Assembly (NCBI GenBank): GCA_022484595.1
Contig: JAKVLB010000002.1
Span: 199,635-263,634 of the forward strand
Length of the DNA: 64,000 nt
DNA from: Mageeibacillus sp.
GTDB taxonomy: Bacteria; Bacillota; Clostridia; Saccharofermentanales; Saccharofermentanaceae
Direction of reading: 5' to 3'
The notes beneath the pieces are model-generated. The model saw nothing but the letters and a program-made list of their open reading frames with translations. It made no database searches and had not been told where the DNA came from. The first letter of the stretch is position 1, and each line of letters begins with the position of its first letter. Below are positions 26,514-36,400 of this stretch, one piece after another. Made by a program: the position numbers and the translations under genes.

Positions 26514-27866
26514 ATGATAAAAAAGCAGAATCAAATCAAGCGCAATTCTCCCTCTGACGTCAAGCGTGTTTTGGCGATGCAAAGGCTTTTCACCGTTACT
26601 GCGGCAGTCGCCGTTCTTATGGGCGCGGCTATTGTTATAACTCTGGGAGCAAGGCTCATCGCAAAGGCCGGAAGATTCGCAATAAGCGCGAACAGTCAGA
26701 ATACCGTGGTGCCGATTATTTCTACGGAACCTGAGACCACAACTTCAATAGTATATCAGACGGAAAAACTCGCTGACGACGAATTATCCGACAATTACTG
26801 GGGTCCTCTTGATGAGCTTCCCGAAGACAGCATAAAGACACACACACATAATGAGATACACGGAATTTATATCGGTTCCTGCTCGGCACTCGACAGCGCG
26901 ATAGAGCTCTGCAACAACTCCGAGCTCAACGCAGTCGTTATCGATATAAAGAACGAATGGGGTATTCCGTTCAACTGCAGCAATGAGACCGCGAGACAGA
27001 TAGGATATGTATGGGACGCTTATGACATAGATGAAGTTATTGCCAAATGCCACGAGAACAATATCCTTGTCATCGGAAGAATAGTATCGTTCAATGACTG
27101 TACGGCGGCAGAGCATTTTCCTGAACGTTCCATCCGGGATAAGGACGGAAACACTCTTCTCTTCTCGAATGAGAGTTCACATCCTTTCTTAAGCCCGTAT
27201 AACAAGGATAACTGGGATTACCTGATCAGCATCGCCGAAGAAGCGGCATCACACGGATTGGACGAGATTCAGTTTGACTATGTAAGATTTCCGGCCGGTT
27301 CCACAACGACCGGCAGTTCTCCGTACTATGGAGAAGACAGCACCACGCCGTCAAAATCAGCAGCAATCAACAGGTTTTTGCAGGAAGCAAGAATCCGGAT
27401 ACAGGACAAACTGGGAGTTCCCGTATCCGCCGATATTTTCGGAATAGTACTGACGAGCGGACTTGACGCGGCGAACATCGGTCAGGATTTTACAACTCTC
27501 GGAATGACTGGGATTGATTCGTGTTGTCCGATGACATATCCTTCGCACTACGCGCTTGGCACAAAAATTGGAGGACACACTTTCGATTATCCGGACAAGG
27601 AACCGTATATGCTTGTCTACAGTGTACTTCAAGCCTGCAAAAACACATTTTCGCAGACCGGCTTCACTAATGTCAGGCCCTACCTTCAGGCTTTCACTGC
27701 TTCATACATCGGAGCCGGCAATTACATGGATTATGGCTACGCGCAGATCAACACGCAGATTAAGGCGCTTCACGATCTTGGAATGAATGAGTACATTCTC
27801 TGGGACCCGAACTGCAGGTATCCTGCAGGCAGCTACGACGGAGACATGTCTGTCTCCGATGATTGA
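26514..27866 (+). CDS. Putative glycoside hydrolase (DUF4015-like)
   Basis: A 450-residue membrane-anchored or secreted protein: a basic start, a membrane helix (about 26-48), a linker, and a TIM-barrel-like domain with GIYIGSCSALDSAIEL, VVIDIKNEWGIPF, GRIVSFNDC, DEIQFDYVRFPAG and VSADIFGIVL. These match the DUF4015 family of putative glycoside hydrolases; the Asp in FDYVRFP and the Asp in ADIFG are likely catalytic residues. Its substrate is unknown, but the location suggests wall or surface glycan. The TTG at 26499 overlaps the -10 element and is an unlikely start; I chose the ATG at 26514. Confidence 0.85.
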   Translation: MIKKQNQIKRNSPSDVKRVLAMQRLFTVTAAVAVLMGAAIVITLGARLIAKAGRFAISANSQNTVVPIISTEPETTTSIVYQTEKLADDELSDNYWGPLDELPEDSIKTHTHNEIHGIYIGSCSALDSAIELCNNSELNAVVIDIKNEWGIPFNCSNETARQIGYVWDAYDIDEVIAKCHENNILVIGRIVSFNDCTAAEHFPERSIRDKDGNTLLFSNESSHPFLSPYNKDNWDYLISIAEEAASHGLDEIQFDYVRFPAGSTTTGSSPYYGEDSTTPSKSAAINRFLQEARIRIQDKLGVPVSADIFGIVLTSGLDAANIGQDFTTLGMTGIDSCCPMTYPSHYALGTKIGGHTFDYPDKEPYMLVYSVLQACKNTFSQTGFTNVRPYLQAFTASYIGAGNYMDYGYAQINTQIKALHDLGMNEYILWDPNCRYPAGSYDGDMSVSDD

Positions 27867-27920
27867 TTAAAGTGCTTCCAAAGCATAAAATATACGAAGT
27901 AATTATAAGGAGAAGCGAAA

Positions 27921-29210
27921 ATGCTGGATATTAAATTCCTGAGGGCAAACCCCGACGCAGTTAAACAGAACATTAGAAATAAATTTCAAGATGACAAGCT
28001 TCCGCTTGTTGACGAAGTGATAAGACTTGATTCCGAATACCGGGAGAGCAAGACCAGAGCAGAGTATCTCAGATCTCAGCGGAACAAGATAAGCAAACAG
28101 ATCGGAATACTTATGGGACAGGGCAAGAAAGATGAGGCTGAATCCGTCAAGAAGCAGGTAACCGACATGGCAAACGAGCTTGAAGAGCTGTCTGTCAAAG
28201 AGGCCGGCTACGAGGAGCAGATTCGCAAGATTATGCTCGTAATACCGAATATTATCGACCCTTCAGTGCCAATCGGAAGAGACGATTCAGAGAATGTTGA
28301 AATTGAGCGCTTCGGAGAGCCTTTTGTACCGGATTTTGAGGTTCCTTATCATGTCGATATCATGGAGAAGCTGCACGGAATTGAACTCGACCAGGCAAGG
28401 GAGACTTCCGGAAACGGTTTCTATTATTTGAGCGGAGACATCGCCAGACTTCACTCCGCATGTCTGTCTTACGCAAGAGACTTCATGATTGACCGCGGCT
28501 TTACATACTATATTCCTCCCTACATGATTCGTTCTGCCGTAGTTGACGGAGTTATGAGCTTTTCTGAAATGGAGAACATGATGTATAAAATTGAGGGTGA
28601 AGATCTCTACCTGATCGGAACTTCTGAGCACTCCATGATAGGAAAGTTTATCGATACAATAATTGACGAAGATAAGATACCTCAGACACTCACGTCATAT
28701 TCTCCGTGCTTCCGCAAGGAAGTCGGTGCACACGGCATTGAAGAGCGTGGTGTATACAGAATACATCAGTTCGAAAAGCAGGAGATGATTGTCGTCTGCA
28801 AGCCTGAAGATTCCCACGCCTGGTATGACAGGCTCTGGAAGAATACCGTTGACTATTTCAGAAGTCTCGATATACCTGTAAGGACGCTAGAGTGCTGCTC
28901 AGGAGATCTGGCCGACCTCAAGGTGAAGTCATGCGACGTGGAAGCATGGTCACCGAGACAGAAAAAGTATTTCGAAGTAGGTTCATGTTCAAACCTCGGC
29001 GATGCACAGGCAAGACGTCTCAAAATAAGAATCAAGGGAAGCTCCGGAACATATCTGGCACACACTCTCAACAATACCTGTGTGGCGCCTCCGAGAATGC
29101 TGATAGCCTTCCTTGAGAACAATATTAACGAGGACGGTTCTGTAAGGATCCCTGAGGCATTAAGAATGTATATGGGCGGCAAATCAGTGATTGAGGTTCC
29201 AGTGAAATAA
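27921..29210 (+). CDS. serS: Seryl-tRNA synthetase
   Basis: A 429-residue class II aminoacyl-tRNA synthetase. The N-terminal coiled-coil arm (about 27-105) binds the long variable arm of serine tRNA. Motif 2 lies in CFRKEVGAHGIEERGVYRIH and motif 3 is LAHTLNNTCVAPPRMLIAFLE-like, with its invariant Arg. The usual GLAVGRT is replaced by TCVAPPRM, marking a divergent subgroup. The active-site region has several cysteines (LECCSGDLADL, KSCDVEAW, VGSCSNL). AAGGAG lies upstream of the ATG. A strong terminator follows. No T-box leader is visible in the short upstream gap. Confidence 0.96.
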   Translation: MLDIKFLRANPDAVKQNIRNKFQDDKLPLVDEVIRLDSEYRESKTRAEYLRSQRNKISKQIGILMGQGKKDEAESVKKQVTDMANELEELSVKEAGYEEQIRKIMLVIPNIIDPSVPIGRDDSENVEIERFGEPFVPDFEVPYHVDIMEKLHGIELDQARETSGNGFYYLSGDIARLHSACLSYARDFMIDRGFTYYIPPYMIRSAVVDGVMSFSEMENMMYKIEGEDLYLIGTSEHSMIGKFIDTIIDEDKIPQTLTSYSPCFRKEVGAHGIEERGVYRIHQFEKQEMIVVCKPEDSHAWYDRLWKNTVDYFRSLDIPVRTLECCSGDLADLKVKSCDVEAWSPRQKKYFEVGSCSNLGDAQARRLKIRIKGSSGTYLAHTLNNTCVAPPRMLIAFLENNINEDGSVRIPEALRMYMGGKSVIEVPVK

Positions 29211-29239
29211 GCTGCGGTCACGATAATTCAGAAATAAAC

Positions 29240-29276
29240 AATAACGCCGGAAGTACCTGATACTTCCGGCGTTATT
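29240..29276 (+). terminator. Rho-independent terminator after serS
   Basis: A perfect 16-bp stem (29240-29255 with 29261-29276), a 5-base CCTGA loop and a short TTATTT tail, 30 bases after serS. Confidence 0.9.
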
Positions 29277-29329
29277 TGAATATACCAATGTACATATCAA
29301 TCTTCTGTCCTGAATACTTGCTCAGCCTT

Positions 29330-29362
29330 ATAAAAGAAAACGGCAGGATATAAATCCTGCCG
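29330..29362 (-). terminator. Rho-independent terminator after rpmB
   Basis: A 9-bp stem (29341-29349 with 29354-29362) with a 4-base loop is followed on the minus strand by TTTTCTTTTAT. It serves the minus-strand rpmB gene. The 111 bases between it and the rpmB stop hold no clear gene. Confidence 0.87.
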
Positions 29363-29473
29363 ACTGCTTGTCTACTGCTACTACTGCCAAATCGTATTAA
29401 ATAACTGCCCTTTCTGACTACGGTCAGTCAGAGACTATATTATTCATTGCTCATTAATGCAATTCTGCAAGAG

Positions 29474-29671
29474 TTACGCTCTTTTTACTTTGCCGGAACG
29501 AAGGCAACGAGTGCAGACATTCATTGTCGTGGGGGTGCCGTCAGCAACAACCTTAACCTTGTGAACATTAGCTTGCTGCGTAGTGAGCGCACGACGCGAA
29601 ATCTGTGAACGCGTAATTCTGATTTTTCTGCCGAAGAACATATCCTTCTGGCAAATTTCACACTTAGCCAT
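29474..29671 (-). CDS. rpmB: 50S ribosomal protein L28
   Basis: A 65-residue basic protein with a family-typical start MAKCEICQK and a later TMNVCTRCLRSGKV. The two CxxC pairs indicate the zinc-binding form of L28. It binds rRNA in the large subunit. AGGAGGTG precedes the start. It is a single-gene unit, with a terminator downstream at 29330-29362 and another gene upstream on the same strand ending 73 bases away. Confidence 0.98.
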   Translation of the reverse strand: MAKCEICQKDMFFGRKIRITRSQISRRALTTQQANVHKVKVVADGTPTTMNVCTRCLRSGKVKRA

Positions 29672-29744
29672 GAAAACACCTCCTGTTAGTTTTTCAAAAC
29701 GCTAAAAGATAATATCACACCAACCCCGATGTTGCAACTAAAAA

Positions 29745-30998
29745 TTACTCGGTTTTGAATATTCTTCTTATCATAATTATCCTGTTGCAGATACTGTCTC
29801 CTGCCTTGAAAGTCCTCAGCCTTATGGTAGTTCTTGCGGAAGACAGCATAAGCAGCGTTCCGGTATCTGTACAAACAGCTGCTTCATAGATGTGTGTATC
29901 GCCTTCCTCCGAAGTCGGGCTTCTGAGAAACAGAATGTCTCCCGGCAGTATTCCCTCGATTATCACATCTCCTGTAACAGCATCGTGATCCAATACAACC
30001 TCATCACCGAGCTGGCTCTGCTCCTGCATCGTTCTCGGCATGGTGATTCCGTTTATCTCAGAACAGACATATACAGCCCCGTTAACAGATGATCCGTACA
30101 TTGAAAGCCCGTTCTCCTTGTATTCGGTGTTTACAAATGTCAGCAGCGAGCTGACGAAATACCTGCACGATACCTCCTGAGTGTTCTCCCGGGTTCCAAG
30201 CTCAATTACTCCGGAAGAACTTATCCATCCGCTCTCGCCGCCCGGAAGATAAACCTGGTACACGCCCTCTCTCTTTACGTCTGCAAAGAGAACCGTGTTC
30301 ATAACAACCCGCTTCATGACTGTACCATTGCTCGCGTGAGTCATTATGTTTTTCGACGGGTCAGATACAACGAGCTTGTACTCATGAAGGTCAGGCTCAA
30401 CAGAATCTGTGCTCGCCGTGAATGACGACACGGGAATATATCCTTCAATGCCGTCAGTTGTCTTTATCTTCACAAAGCCGTCGACGGCGTCACTCGTAAC
30501 CGTTACAGGCTCGTTATAAAGCACCTCTGTTATTCGCTCCGACGCCTCAGACGGAAGCTGCATAACGCCAACGGAGCTCTCTGTTATCACTCTGTACGCC
30601 GGATCCGTGTACTCGAGATTAACTTCCGGCTGAACAAACAGCTGAATACTGGTACCTTCGAAAAAGCTGGGCAACACACGCGGAAGAATATAGAAAATAC
30701 CCAGAAGTATCAAAATGAACACACCCGACGCCACGCCCAGTCTCAGCAGGCTCCTGCGTCTCTTCTGGCGCAGCGTGGCTTCGTTTCTGGTAAGCCCCCA
30801 TTCGTCCTTCATATCCTCGGTGCGCCCGTATTCTTCGTCGCCGGTGGCATCCATATCGTTCAGAAACGGCAGCTTTACTGGATTCTCAAGATGCCTGACT
30901 TTCTTCTCTGCTATGTTGTCTCCGATTATCTGTTTCTTTGCCTTGCCGCGCTCGAAAAGCCTGGCGCCAAGTCTTTCAGTACTCTCGCGCTTCTTCAT
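29745..30998 (-). CDS. Membrane-anchored SH3 / NlpC-P60-like protein without catalytic Cys
   Basis: A 417-residue protein: basic cytoplasmic segment (1-84), one membrane helix (about 85-105), two bacterial SH3-like domains (about 135-195 and 205-270) and a C-terminal NlpC/P60-like domain (about 285-395). Conserved landmarks remain (GIxxPRT-like motif as GITMPRT, a GD(I/L)LF motif and His369), but the catalytic YGxDCSG site reads YGSSVNG, so the cysteine is Val305 and the Asp is Ser304, and the final His is also lost. It is probably a peptidoglycan-binding, non-cleaving protein. The start overlaps the acpS stop by one base, so it is translationally coupled. Confidence 0.75.
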   Translation of the reverse strand: MKKRESTERLGARLFERGKAKKQIIGDNIAEKKVRHLENPVKLPFLNDMDATGDEEYGRTEDMKDEWGLTRNEATLRQKRRRSLLRLGVASGVFILILLGIFYILPRVLPSFFEGTSIQLFVQPEVNLEYTDPAYRVITESSVGVMQLPSEASERITEVLYNEPVTVTSDAVDGFVKIKTTDGIEGYIPVSSFTASTDSVEPDLHEYKLVVSDPSKNIMTHASNGTVMKRVVMNTVLFADVKREGVYQVYLPGGESGWISSSGVIELGTRENTQEVSCRYFVSSLLTFVNTEYKENGLSMYGSSVNGAVYVCSEINGITMPRTMQEQSQLGDEVVLDHDAVTGDVIIEGILPGDILFLRSPTSEEGDTHIYEAAVCTDTGTLLMLSSARTTIRLRTFKAGDSICNRIIMIRRIFKTE

Positions 30999-31396
30999 CA
31001 GACATCGCCTCCGAGCATCACTACAACCGCGCCGGCGACTCCGCCGTCATGCGTCAGACTTACCGAACAGTCGGTTATGTTGAGTTCTTCTGCCATCTTC
31101 TTCGCATTTCCTGTCAGACGCAGAGCAGGCGTACCCGATGAGGATATAACAACTTCAATATCCTTAAGCGCTATCCCGCGGCTCAGTATCCCTGTTCCAA
31201 AAGCTTTTCCGCAGGCTTCTTTTGCGGCAAACCTCGCCGCATAGCTGGATATCCTCACACTCTCACTGCGCTTTGAATCAGCATAACGGGCTTCACCGGC
31301 AGTAAAGCACCTGTTTATAAAGCTTTCTCCCTGACGGGCAATAATTTTCTCAATTCGTCCGATATCAACCAGATCCATCCCACAGTATACTTTCAT
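30998..31396 (-). CDS. acpS: Holo-[acyl-carrier-protein] synthase
   Basis: A 132-residue trimer-forming enzyme that transfers 4'-phosphopantetheine from coenzyme A to acyl carrier protein. The metal-binding GMDLVDIGRIEK start with its Asp, and SYAARFAAKEACGKAFGTGI with Glu, are the family signatures. Length is normal. The RBS AAGGACAG is close to the ATG. It lies between a DnaC-like gene and the SH3/NlpC-like gene, in one minus-strand unit. Confidence 0.97.
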   Translation of the reverse strand: MKVYCGMDLVDIGRIEKIIARQGESFINRCFTAGEARYADSKRSESVRISSYAARFAAKEACGKAFGTGILSRGIALKDIEVVISSSGTPALRLTGNAKKMAEELNITDCSVSLTHDGGVAGAVVVMLGGDV

Positions 31397-31409
31397 CTGT
31401 CCTTATGCC

Positions 31410-32291
31410 TCAACTGATTACTCCCGCTTTTCTGATTTTACCGGCGACTCTCATATCAGAGCCTTTTACCAGTATTTCTGACGGGATTGAAGTGACCAGA
31501 ATCGTCGGAAGCCTGCCGGCATCACGAAACTCAAGAATATTGTTGAGGATTGAGCCGACATTGTTATGCAGCGTGATGTCGTCGCTGAAATCGTCAATGA
31601 CGAGCAGATCGACTGCGGATATTTCTTCAAGTTCTGCTTTGTCTTTGTCTGCAAAATCTTCACATTTGGTGTAATAAGCACTTTTCCCTAATTCTATTGC
31701 TGCTTTGGCAATACAAACCGACAGATATGTCTTTCCTGTCTGGGGAGCCCCGTAATATATGGTTATCATTGAATCAGCAGGTTTTTTGGAGCTGAGAAAG
31801 GTGCTTAACAGTGACTGAAGGATATTCTTACGTCCCGATGCGTTGCCGAGATAATCGTCCTTGTAGTTCCTGATACTGAATGATGAGTAATTCCGGAGCC
31901 CGCAACTGTCAAAACACTCCCTGAGTTCTTTGCTCTTGCAACCGCACACTCTCATATTTCCGTTCTTATCCGTATAGAAGCCAGTATCATTGCATCTGTC
32001 ACAGACAGGTGCATTATCATCGAATCTCGGGTCTATTCCGTTCTCCTCAAGTATTCTGTCCCTGCCTTCTATCTTTGCCTTCAGGTCGTTCTCGAGCCGC
32101 CTGCGGAGAGCATCGTCCTTTTCGATAAGCGCAATCAGTATGTTGCTCTTCATAACGACAATATCTTTATCGCACTGCTCAAGCTCAGGATATCGGGCGT
32201 AAATATCCGCTATTCTCCTGTCCCGTCTTATCTCCCGCTCCGCTGCAATCTCAGCCTTTGTCTCATCTATAGCCTGTTTAATTGTCTTCAT
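31410..32291 (-). CDS. DnaC/DnaI-like helicase loader ATPase
   Basis: A 293-residue protein. I chose ATG 32291, preceded by GGAGG, over 32351. The N-terminal part is helical and contains a zinc-binding set (CDRCNDTGFY and RVCGCK). The AAA+ domain has Walker A GAPQTGKT and Walker B DLLVIDDF, with a loop that fits the DnaC/DnaI loaders that place the replicative helicase on DNA. Its start overlaps the end of the DnaD-like gene by 14 bases, as in known primosome pairs. In this family the adjacent DnaD-domain partner acts with it. Confidence 0.9.
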   Translation of the reverse strand: MKTIKQAIDETKAEIAAEREIRRDRRIADIYARYPELEQCDKDIVVMKSNILIALIEKDDALRRRLENDLKAKIEGRDRILEENGIDPRFDDNAPVCDRCNDTGFYTDKNGNMRVCGCKSKELRECFDSCGLRNYSSFSIRNYKDDYLGNASGRKNILQSLLSTFLSSKKPADSMITIYYGAPQTGKTYLSVCIAKAAIELGKSAYYTKCEDFADKDKAELEEISAVDLLVIDDFSDDITLHNNVGSILNNILEFRDAGRLPTILVTSIPSEILVKGSDMRVAGKIRKAGVIS

Positions 32292-33339
32292 CACTGCCTC
32301 CAAACATTTCAAGAACACCTGCCGGAAGATTCTTCGACTCTTCCTTCGCAACCTTCTCTTCAGCTTTTGAGTCTGACTTCTCTTTGTCGCCGGCGTCTGC
32401 TATTCCGGCTTCTTCACCGGTTCGCCATGCCGTCTTGGCAGCTCCTCTGCTTCTGCGCCTCGAAGCCTTCTGACTGTTCTCCTTGTGCTTATCCTCTTCG
32501 TAAAGTCCCGCCTTCTCAAATGTATCCGCCCCGACCTCAAACCAGTTCTTAAGCGTCTCTTCGACATTTATCAGCGTTACTTTGCCGCGATACTCGTTTA
32601 CCCTGAACGCCAGATTGACGAGATCTTCGTTTGCATTAAAATTCTGAACCCAGTTGGTGATTCTCTCTATATCCATCTGATCCAGACGCTTCCTCAGCAT
32701 CTTCCCGCAAAGCCTCTGAAGCTTCTTAATCATCTCTTCGTCCCTAATGTGCGCTTCAAGCCTCGCAGTTGTCAGATAGCCTCTCTCATACCAGTTTACG
32801 GCCATCGACTCCATAGCGTTCACGTACCTGTGAATGCCCTTTTCGAAACCTTCCTCGAAAAGTCTGTAACAAACCTGACTCTCGAACTTATACTCATAAA
32901 GACACCTGTCGATCAGTCGGTACAGCGCATAACACATCTTCCCCTGATAGAATGTCTTCGATATCGAACCCGCCAGAAGATTGCGCTCGTTCTCATCAGA
33001 ACTCAAAGCGTCAGAGCCGCTGTCATTCATTCCGGATCTGCACAGCTTTATATACTCTTCAACCTCCAGGCGCTTCAGATCCTGAAGATAGAACATATCG
33101 CCTTTCCTGATAATCAGGCTGTGCGACATAAGTTCCGATAAAACACCGTCAACACCCGAGTCAGGAACTATCTTGAATTTCTTTATGAAGGTGTCATCAA
33201 ATCCGGATTTTCTCGCTGTCATATTGAGCCATAGATATATGATTATTGACTCTTTGGATAAATCCTGCGCGTACTTAACCAGAAAAATATCCGCAAGCGG
33301 GCTGTCGTTAATAACAAGCTCGTATGAATTATCATCCAT
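32278..33339 (-). CDS. DnaD-domain replication initiation protein
   Basis: A 353-residue protein with an N-terminal winged-helix-like region (about 1-75), a linker, and DnaD/DnaB2 helical domains (about 130-260, with EGFEKGIHRYVNAMESMAVNWYERGYLT), followed by a basic, Ser/Ala/Glu-rich flexible tail. DnaD and DnaB proteins prime helicase loading at origins in Firmicutes. The overlapping DnaC-like gene supports this. Upstream, a TATAAT on the minus strand (33377-33382) with a weak TTGTGC (19-base spacing) is a possible promoter. Confidence 0.88.
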   Translation of the reverse strand: MDDNSYELVINDSPLADIFLVKYAQDLSKESIIIYLWLNMTARKSGFDDTFIKKFKIVPDSGVDGVLSELMSHSLIIRKGDMFYLQDLKRLEVEEYIKLCRSGMNDSGSDALSSDENERNLLAGSISKTFYQGKMCYALYRLIDRCLYEYKFESQVCYRLFEEGFEKGIHRYVNAMESMAVNWYERGYLTTARLEAHIRDEEMIKKLQRLCGKMLRKRLDQMDIERITNWVQNFNANEDLVNLAFRVNEYRGKVTLINVEETLKNWFEVGADTFEKAGLYEEDKHKENSQKASRRRSRGAAKTAWRTGEEAGIADAGDKEKSDSKAEEKVAKEESKNLPAGVLEMFGGSDEDN

Positions 33340-33412
33340 TGCCTAAGACTCCTGACTGTTTATTTTTAGGTTTTTAATTATAACATTTATTGAGTATGAG
33401 CGCACAAAAACA

Positions 33413-33438
33413 CCCGGCACGGAAAAATCCGTGCCGGG
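33413..33438 (-). terminator. Rho-independent terminator after nifJ
   Basis: A perfect 11-bp GC-rich stem (33413-33423 with 33428-33438) and a 4-base loop, followed on the minus strand by TGTTTTTGT. Confidence 0.9.
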
Positions 33439-33475
33439 CGTCTTCATTATCGCTTTATAAGCTTTCTGTTACCGA

Positions 33476-36400
33476 TTATACGTCGATATCCGCTGCCATC
33501 TTCTTGTACGAAGCATAACGTGTGCGTGAATCGTCATAACATCTGTTGAAGAGTGCATCAACGACCTCGGCATCATACTTCTTATACAGAGAGTTGTAAC
33601 GTACCTCTGCCTTGAGGAATTCGAAGAAATCTGCTGAAGGTTCCTTGGAATCAAGAACGAAAGGATTTACACCCTGTGCTGTAAGAGCCGGGTTGAATCT
33701 GAAGAGGTGCCAGTAACCGCAGTCAACAGCAGCCTTCTCGCGCTTCTGTGCAACCTTCATGCCGCCCTTGATACCATGGTTGATACAAGGAGCATAGCAG
33801 ATTACGAGTGAAGGTCCGTGATATGCCTCAGCCTCAGCGAATGCCTTGAGAGTCTGAGCAGAGCTTGAACCCATTGAGCACTGAGCGACATACACGTAGC
33901 CGTAGCTCATTGCCATCATGCCGAGATCCTTCTTCTTGATGTGCTTTCCGCCTGCAGCGAACTGTGCGACAGCACCTTGAGGTGTAGACTTTGAAGCCTG
34001 TCCGCCTGTGTTGGAATAAACCTCGGTATCAAGAACGAGAACGTTGACATCTTCGCCTGTAGCGAGAACGTGATCAAGTCCGCCGTATCCGATATCATAA
34101 GCCCAGCCGTCGCCGCCGATAATCCACTGTGATCTCTTGACAAAGAAGTCCTCATACTCAAGAGCCTTCTTGGCTGCGTCACAGCCGCAAGCCTTGAGTT
34201 CTGCGGAAAGCTTATCAGAAAGTGCACGTGAATCTTTGCCTTCATCGTAACCATCAAGCCATGCCTTTGCAGCAGCCTTGAGTGATTCACTTGAAGAAGC
34301 TTCAGAAGCTGCTTCAACCAGGAGCTTGGCTCTTGATCTGAGCTGCTTGTAACCTAAATACATACCGAGACCGTGCTCTGCGTTATCTTCGAAGAGTGAG
34401 TTGCCCCATGCCGGACCGTAACCGTTGTGGTTTGTGGTGTAAGGCATAGAAGGAGCACTGCCGCCCCAGATTGAAGAGCATCCTGTTGCATTCGAGATCT
34501 GCATTCTGTCGCCGAAAAGCTGGGTAAGAAGCTTTGCATAAGGTGTCTCGCCGCATCCGGCACATGCTCCGGAGAATTCAAGAAGCGGCTGCTCGAACTG
34601 AGTGCCCTTGATATTAGCGGTGGACATAGGATTTTCCTTGTAGGAAAGTTCTGTACAATAATCCCAGTTCTCTGCTTCCTTGAGGTTGTCCTTGAGAGGT
34701 GCCATTGAGATAGCCTTCTCCTTTGCAGGGCAGACTTCAACGCAGACGCCGCAGCTAAGGCAGTCCATAGCCGAGACCTGAATTCTGAACTTAAGATTCT
34801 CATAAGGCTTCATGCCCGGCTTTGTCTCAAATGACGCCTTGGCAGCCTCATCTTCTGTAAGAAGGAACGGACGGATTGCAGCGTGAGGGCAGACAAGTGA
34901 GCACTGGTTGCACTGGATACACTTTGATGCATCCCAGACAGGGATATCAACAGCTGTACCGCGCTTCTCGTACTTTGCAGTACCCTGCGGGAATGTACCG
35001 TCTTCACGGCCTGCGAATGTAGATACAGGGAGCTTGTCGCCCTCCTGCTTGTTGACCACTTCAACAACCTTCTCTACGAACTCAGGCACATTCTTCTTTG
35101 CTACAGGCTCATCAGCCGCTGTCTTCCAGGAATCAGGAATGTCAATCGCAACAACTGCGTCTACGCCGGCATCAATTGCCTTGTAGTTCATCTGAACGAT
35201 ATCGTCGCCCTTCTTGCCGTATGACTTGAGCGCTGCCTTCTTCATGTAATCGACAGCCTGCTCAACAGGAAGAATTCCTGAAAGCTTGAAGAATGCCGAC
35301 TGGCAGATTGTGTTGATTCTTCCGCCGAGACCGATCTCCTTGGCCTTTGCAACAGCATCGATTGTGAAGAACTTGATGTTGTTGTTGGCAAAATATCTCT
35401 TCATCGAAGCAGGAAGATTCTTCTCAAGCTCTTCACGGTTCCACTGTGTGTTGAGGAGGAATGTTCCGCCAGGCTTAAGTGTTGAGAGCATATCATATGT
35501 ATAAACGTATGACTGATTGTGGCATGCAACGAAGTCTGCCTTGTTTACAAGGTATGTTGAACGGATTGGTGTCTTGCCGAATCTCAAATCAGAGATTGTG
35601 ATACCGCCTGACTTCTTTGAATCGTATGAGAAATATGCCTGCGCATACATATCGGTATGATCGCCGATAATCTTGATTGAGTTCTTGTTGGCTCCGACTG
35701 TACCGTCTGCGCCGAGGCCCCAGAAACGTGCGGCAACCGTACCCTCTGAAGCTACATCGATCGACTCGCTGAAATCGAGTGAGAGGTATGTAACATCATC
35801 ATCGATACCAAGAGTGAATCTCTCCTTGGGCTGATCCTTCTTGAGTTCCTTGAATACAGCGAGAACCTGCTCAGGTGTAGTATCCTTTGAACCAAGACCG
35901 TAACGGCCTGCTATAAGCTTAGGCGCGTTCTTGCCGACATATGCGGCTGCGACATCAAGGAACAGAGGCTCAGCATATGAACCGGGCTCCTTTGTCCTGT
36001 CGAGAACAGCGATTGACTTTACTGTCGAAGGGATAGCAGCAAGAAGCTTGTCTGCTACGAAAGGACGATAGAGGTGAACCTTGACAAGTCCGACCTTCTC
36101 ACCCATTGCCGTAAGAGCATCAATTGTCTCTTCAGCTGTCTCGCAGACAGAACCCATGGCAATGATTACACGCTCAGCGTCAGCTGCGCCGTAGTAGTTG
36201 TAAAGCTTATAGTCTGTGCCGCGAATCTCATTGATCTTGTCCATGTAGTATTCAACTGCTTCAGGAACTTTATCATAGAACGGGTTTGCAGCCTCTCTGC
36301 CCTGGAAGTAAATATCAGGGTTCTGAGCAGTACCTCTCAGAGTGGGGTGATTCGGAGAAAGTGATCTCTTTCTGAATTCAGCAAGTGCCTCATAGTCAAC

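Noticed and set aside
27867-27920. T-box leader in front of serS
   Set aside because: The gap is only 54 bases and shows no T-box sequence or specifier hairpin.
29363-29473. Small gene or RNA between the serS and rpmB terminators
   Set aside because: Short hairpins are visible (for example CTGAC-TACG-GTCAG near 29417) but no promoter, RBS or known RNA shape was found.
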